Assembly: GCA_024408565.1 (NCBI GenBank)
Contig: JAKSUW010000005.1
Location: forward strand, 1-54,131
Source of the DNA: Bacilli bacterium
Lineage (GTDB): Bacteria > Bacillota_I > Bacilli_A > RFN20 > CAG-826
Direction of reading: 5' to 3'
DNA: 54,131 bases
Shown: piece after piece, positions 53,483 to 54,131 of the stretch
Position numbering within the stretch: the first letter of the stretch is position 1
Layout: every line of letters starts with the position of its first letter
Made by a program: the position numbers and the translations under genes
The notes under the pieces: model-generated
Database searches by the model: none
What the model saw: the letters and a program-made list of their open reading frames with translations, nothing else
What the model was told of the DNA's origin: nothing

Positions 53483-54131
53483 ATGATGAACAAGAAATAT
53501 AAATTGGAGATTGATCCGAGAATTTTAACCGTTTTAAGCCAAAATTTATATTCTAATCTTTACTATGTTCTGTCCGAACTTATTGCTAATGCTTATGATG
53601 CTGACGCGCATAATGTCTATATTAAAATTGATAATTCTACTGTGATTGTTGAAGACGATGGTTGCGGCATGAACAATGATGAAGTAGATAAATATTTAAT
53701 TGTTGGAAACGAATCTAGGAATAGCGAAGCGAATGCAAAAACTAAATTAGGGAGAAATAAAATTGGCAGAAAAGGGATTGGAAAACTTTCCGCATTATCT
53801 ATTTCTACAGAATATAAATTATTAACGAAACAAAATGGCGTTACTAATGGTTTTATTGTTAGAAATAATATAAAACGCGATGAATATCTAACATCAATTG
53901 AAGTTAAGGACGAAATGTTTGAATTTATTAAAGAAACCAAAACTGGAACTAGAGTTGAAATATTTAATGCTAATTTCCAATTTAACGATGATATAGATAT
54001 AATTGCTAAGAATATATTAAAGATATTCCCTATTCTTTCAAAAGACTTTAAACTCAATATATTTTACAAAGATAAACATAAAGTTTTGCAAAATTATGAT
54101 GAAGAAATAATTCAACAGTTATCAACTTTAA
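53483..54131 (+). CDS. GHKL (MORC/Hsp90-like) ATPase, cut by the window end
   Basis: 216 residues are visible with no stop. All GHKL motifs are present: N-box SELIANAYDADA, G1 VEDDGCGMNNDEV, G2 GRNKIGRKGIGKLSALS, then a conserved-looking KTGTRVEIF. This pattern is that of MORC-like and MutL/Hsp90-type ATPases. Prokaryotic MORC-like ATPases are known beside cytosine-5 methylases, Z1-domain proteins and nucleases in restriction-like systems, which matches the divergent dcm. Start at 53483 has GGGGA 7 nt upstream; an ATG at 53486 is equally plausible. Further partners are expected to the right. Confidence 0.85.
   Translation, partial: MMNKKYKLEIDPRILTVLSQNLYSNLYYVLSELIANAYDADAHNVYIKIDNSTVIVEDDGCGMNNDEVDKYLIVGNESRNSEANAKTKLGRNKIGRKGIGKLSALSISTEYKLLTKQNGVTNGFIVRNNIKRDEYLTSIEVKDEMFEFIKETKTGTRVEIFNANFQFNDDIDIIAKNILKIFPILSKDFKLNIFYKDKHKVLQNYDEEIIQQLSTL

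Noticed and set aside
1-54131. rRNA or tRNA genes
   Set aside because: No tRNA-like TTCRA loops with matching acceptor arms and no rRNA-like stretches were recognised by eye; a short tRNA could still be missed without a covariance search.

Overview
The window is low-GC bacterial chromosome using the standard bacterial code, with TAG in use as a genuine stop. It most likely comes from an uncultured member of the Bacilli/Erysipelotrichia-Mollicutes side of the Firmicutes. This placement is inference. It rests on the gene orders, a zinc-type S14, the absence of rpmD, a CdaA-type diadenylate cyclase, a heterodimeric ABC exporter and the low GC.

Layout. (1) 1-5227: a BspA-like repeat lipoprotein flanked by a 70-bp direct repeat of the adjacent ABC exporter gene, then a two-gene heterodimeric ABC exporter. 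(2) 5360-13747: housekeeping genes (upp, RDD protein, NUDIX, an SPFH-like small protein, cdaA, hpt, xpt, a Zn/Cd-type P-type ATPase, glyA, mrp). (3) 13728-24148: a complete de novo UMP operon on the minus strand (pyrC-carB-pyrK-pyrD-pyrF-pyrE-pyrB-pyrP) without carA. Its PyrB carries a C-terminal zinc module like that of PyrI. (4) 24231-26497: a MazEF-type toxin-antitoxin pair and a GH43-like lipoprotein. (5) 26514-41902: the merged S10-spc-alpha ribosomal operon (rpsJ to rplQ, with secY, adk, map, infA and rpoA), with a recognisable promoter and leader at one end and a strong terminator at the other. Its secY is divided into two in-frame ORFs by one TAG codon, and the second ORF has its own strong ribosome-binding site. 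(6) 41899-54131: a visibly AT-richer accessory region resembling a defence island.

The island holds, in order: a small ISYDL (Cas2/VapD-like) protein with an Abi_2 HEPN protein; an unknown 351-aa protein with an OLD-like ATPase-TOPRIM; a tocopherol-cyclase-like gene between copies of a structured repeat; an HExxH protein; an AAA_14/DUF4143 ATPase behind three ~32-bp-spaced iterons, overlapping a PD-(D/E)xK-like gene frameshifted at an A8 tract; and a minus-strand operon of cytosine-5 DNA methyltransferase, Pol-beta-type nucleotidyltransferase and Rx4H HEPN protein. This last operon faces a GHKL (MORC/Hsp90-like) ATPase cut by the window end. The methyltransferase, nucleotidyltransferase, HEPN and GHKL set is the best candidate for an undescribed system.

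Many core genes are tightly packed with TAATG or ATGA overlaps, and several start only 8-12 nt after a TATAAT-like -10 box with no Shine-Dalgarno sequence. That points to leaderless mRNAs.
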